Shown here: one piece after another, positions 61,836-64,000 of the stretch
Position numbering within the stretch: the first letter of the stretch is position 1
Layout: every line of letters starts with the position of its first letter
NCBI RefSeq assembly: GCF_003003035.1
Contig: NZ_PVTS01000008.1
Coordinates: 62,001-126,000, forward strand
Direction: 5' to 3'
DNA from: Marinilabilia salmonicolor
GTDB lineage: Bacteria > Bacteroidota > Bacteroidia > Bacteroidales > Marinilabiliaceae
DNA: 64,000 bases
Made by a program: the position numbers and the translations under genes
Notes under the pieces: model-generated
The model's database searches: none
What the model was told of the DNA's origin: nothing
Seen by the model: only the letters and a program-made list of their open reading frames with translations

Positions 61836-63521
<1,686 letters not shown>

Positions 63522-63547
63522 TCATAACAGAACATTGTCTGTCAAAT

Positions 63548-63576
63548 AAAAAGGGTGCTTTGCGGCACCCTTTTTT
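63548..63576 (+). terminator. Intrinsic terminator after groEL
   Basis: GGGTGC (63553-63558) pairs with GCACCC (63565-63570), preceded by a run of A and followed by TTTTTT. The flanking A and T runs also allow use from the opposite strand, where an epimerase gene ends nearby. Confidence 0.85.
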
Positions 63577-63635
63577 AGTTTCATGAAGGTTTCTTATCTG
63601 ATTTCTTCCTTTTCTATTCTTTATTTCTCTACTCT

Positions 63636-64000
63636 CTATTCTCTATTCACTAACTTAAACCACTCCACAAAAGCCTTCAGTCCGTCTTCAAGTTTTACCC
63701 GGGGGTGGTAACCTAAAAGTTTTTGTGCTTTACTGATGTCGGCAAAAGTTACATCCACATCGCCCGGTTGCATGGGTAAGCGTTTTATCGTCGGCTCAGT
63801 GGCCGTGGCTTCAGAAATTTTTGTGACCAAATTTTTAAGTGAAACCGGATGGTTATTTCCCAGATTTACCGTTTCAAAAACCTTATTGTTGGCCATCAGA
63901 CAGTCAACTGCTCCACAAATACCTGCAACGGTATCGCTGATAAAGGTATAATCCCGTGATGTGGATCCGTCGCCAAAAAGAGTGAGCGGAGTTCCCTCTA
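63636..64000 (-). CDS. C-terminal part of a nucleotide-sugar epimerase (probably UDP-glucuronate 4-epimerase), partial
   Basis: The minus-strand frame is open from the right edge of the window to the stop at 63636, giving about 120 C-terminal residues of a short-chain dehydrogenase-type sugar epimerase. Visible motifs are FGDGSTSRDYTFISD, then VAGICGAVD, NLGNNHPVSLKNLV, QPGDVDVTFADISKAQKLLGY and DGLKAFVEWF. These closely resemble UDP-glucuronate 4-epimerases, which make UDP-galacturonate for surface polysaccharides. The catalytic part lies outside the window, so the exact substrate is uncertain. Confidence 0.85.
   Translation of the reverse strand, partial: EGTPLTLFGDGSTSRDYTFISDTVAGICGAVDCLMANNKVFETVNLGNNHPVSLKNLVTKISEATATEPTIKRLPMQPGDVDVTFADISKAQKLLGYHPRVKLEDGLKAFVEWFKLVNRE

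Noticed and set aside
63590-63655. CT-rich, CTCTATT-repeating stretch between groEL and the epimerase gene
   Set aside because: It is short low-complexity DNA between convergent genes with only two repeat units; no array or coding potential.

Overview
The window reads as a chromosome segment of a Bacteroidota bacterium, most likely of the order Bacteroidales or Marinilabiliales; the lineage is inferred from gene content and no rRNA is present. The main pointers are the type IX secretion genes porX and sprA, a fused lpxC-fabZ gene, a SUF iron-sulfur operon, DUF4837 and GSCFA family proteins, and promoters of the Bacteroidota form (TTTG, about 20 bp, TAnnTTTG). There is no phage, transposase or CRISPR array. 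The accessory signal is in repeats, regulatory palindromes and a few enzymes with unusual active sites.

Layout. 1-3.6 kb: the end of an unknown gene, then porX, tsaE and an alanine dehydrogenase-like gene (+). 3.7-7.2 kb: an orphan histidine kinase, a gamma-glutamyltransferase and the initiator tRNA with its own promoter and terminator (-). 7.4-15.5 kb: M23 peptidase, dxr, rseP, tatA, a lytic transglycosylase, a DUF4837 lipoprotein, a small unknown protein and pdxA (+). 15.5-20.6 kb: structured repeats, then the lipid A set lpxA, lpxC-fabZ, lpxD and an HD phosphohydrolase (-). 20.7-25.8 kb: rimP-nusA-infB (+). 25.8-35.7 kb: gcvH, the giant sprA, ruvA and a ThiL-like gene (-). 35.7-43.3 kb: a second copy of the repeat, then sufBCDS, sufE, a MIP18-family gene and queG (+), followed by yjbQ (-). 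43.5-45.5 kb: an alpha/beta hydrolase and a GSCFA protein (+). 45.9-57.1 kb: a glycogen cluster with debranching enzyme, GT4 transferase, GH57 amylase and a 1410-residue glycogen synthase-phosphorylase fusion (+), with glgB convergent. 57.1-64 kb: kdsB (-), then a sigma-54 activator, lptE, a TPR-like protein, secG, groES and groEL (+), and the end of a sugar epimerase gene (-).

How the genes work together. Several modules serve the envelope: lipid A (lpxA, lpxC, lpxD), Kdo activation (kdsB), LPS export (lptE), protein export (secG, tatA), type IX secretion (porX, sprA) and wall hydrolases. A second module builds and breaks glycogen using a GT3-type synthase domain, so UDP-glucose rather than ADP-glucose is the expected donor. 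A third assembles iron-sulfur clusters and sits next to a 4Fe-4S enzyme, QueG.

The most unusual points are these: the single-chain fusion of a glycogen synthase with a glycogen phosphorylase; a ThiL homologue that has lost most of its metal and nucleotide-binding acidic motifs; an alanine dehydrogenase homologue lacking both usual catalytic residues; two near-identical ~195-bp repeats in opposite orientation 20 kb apart, with related hairpin elements abutting stop codons; a perfect 8-3-8 palindrome over the suf promoter; and a cysteine-rich tail on SufD.
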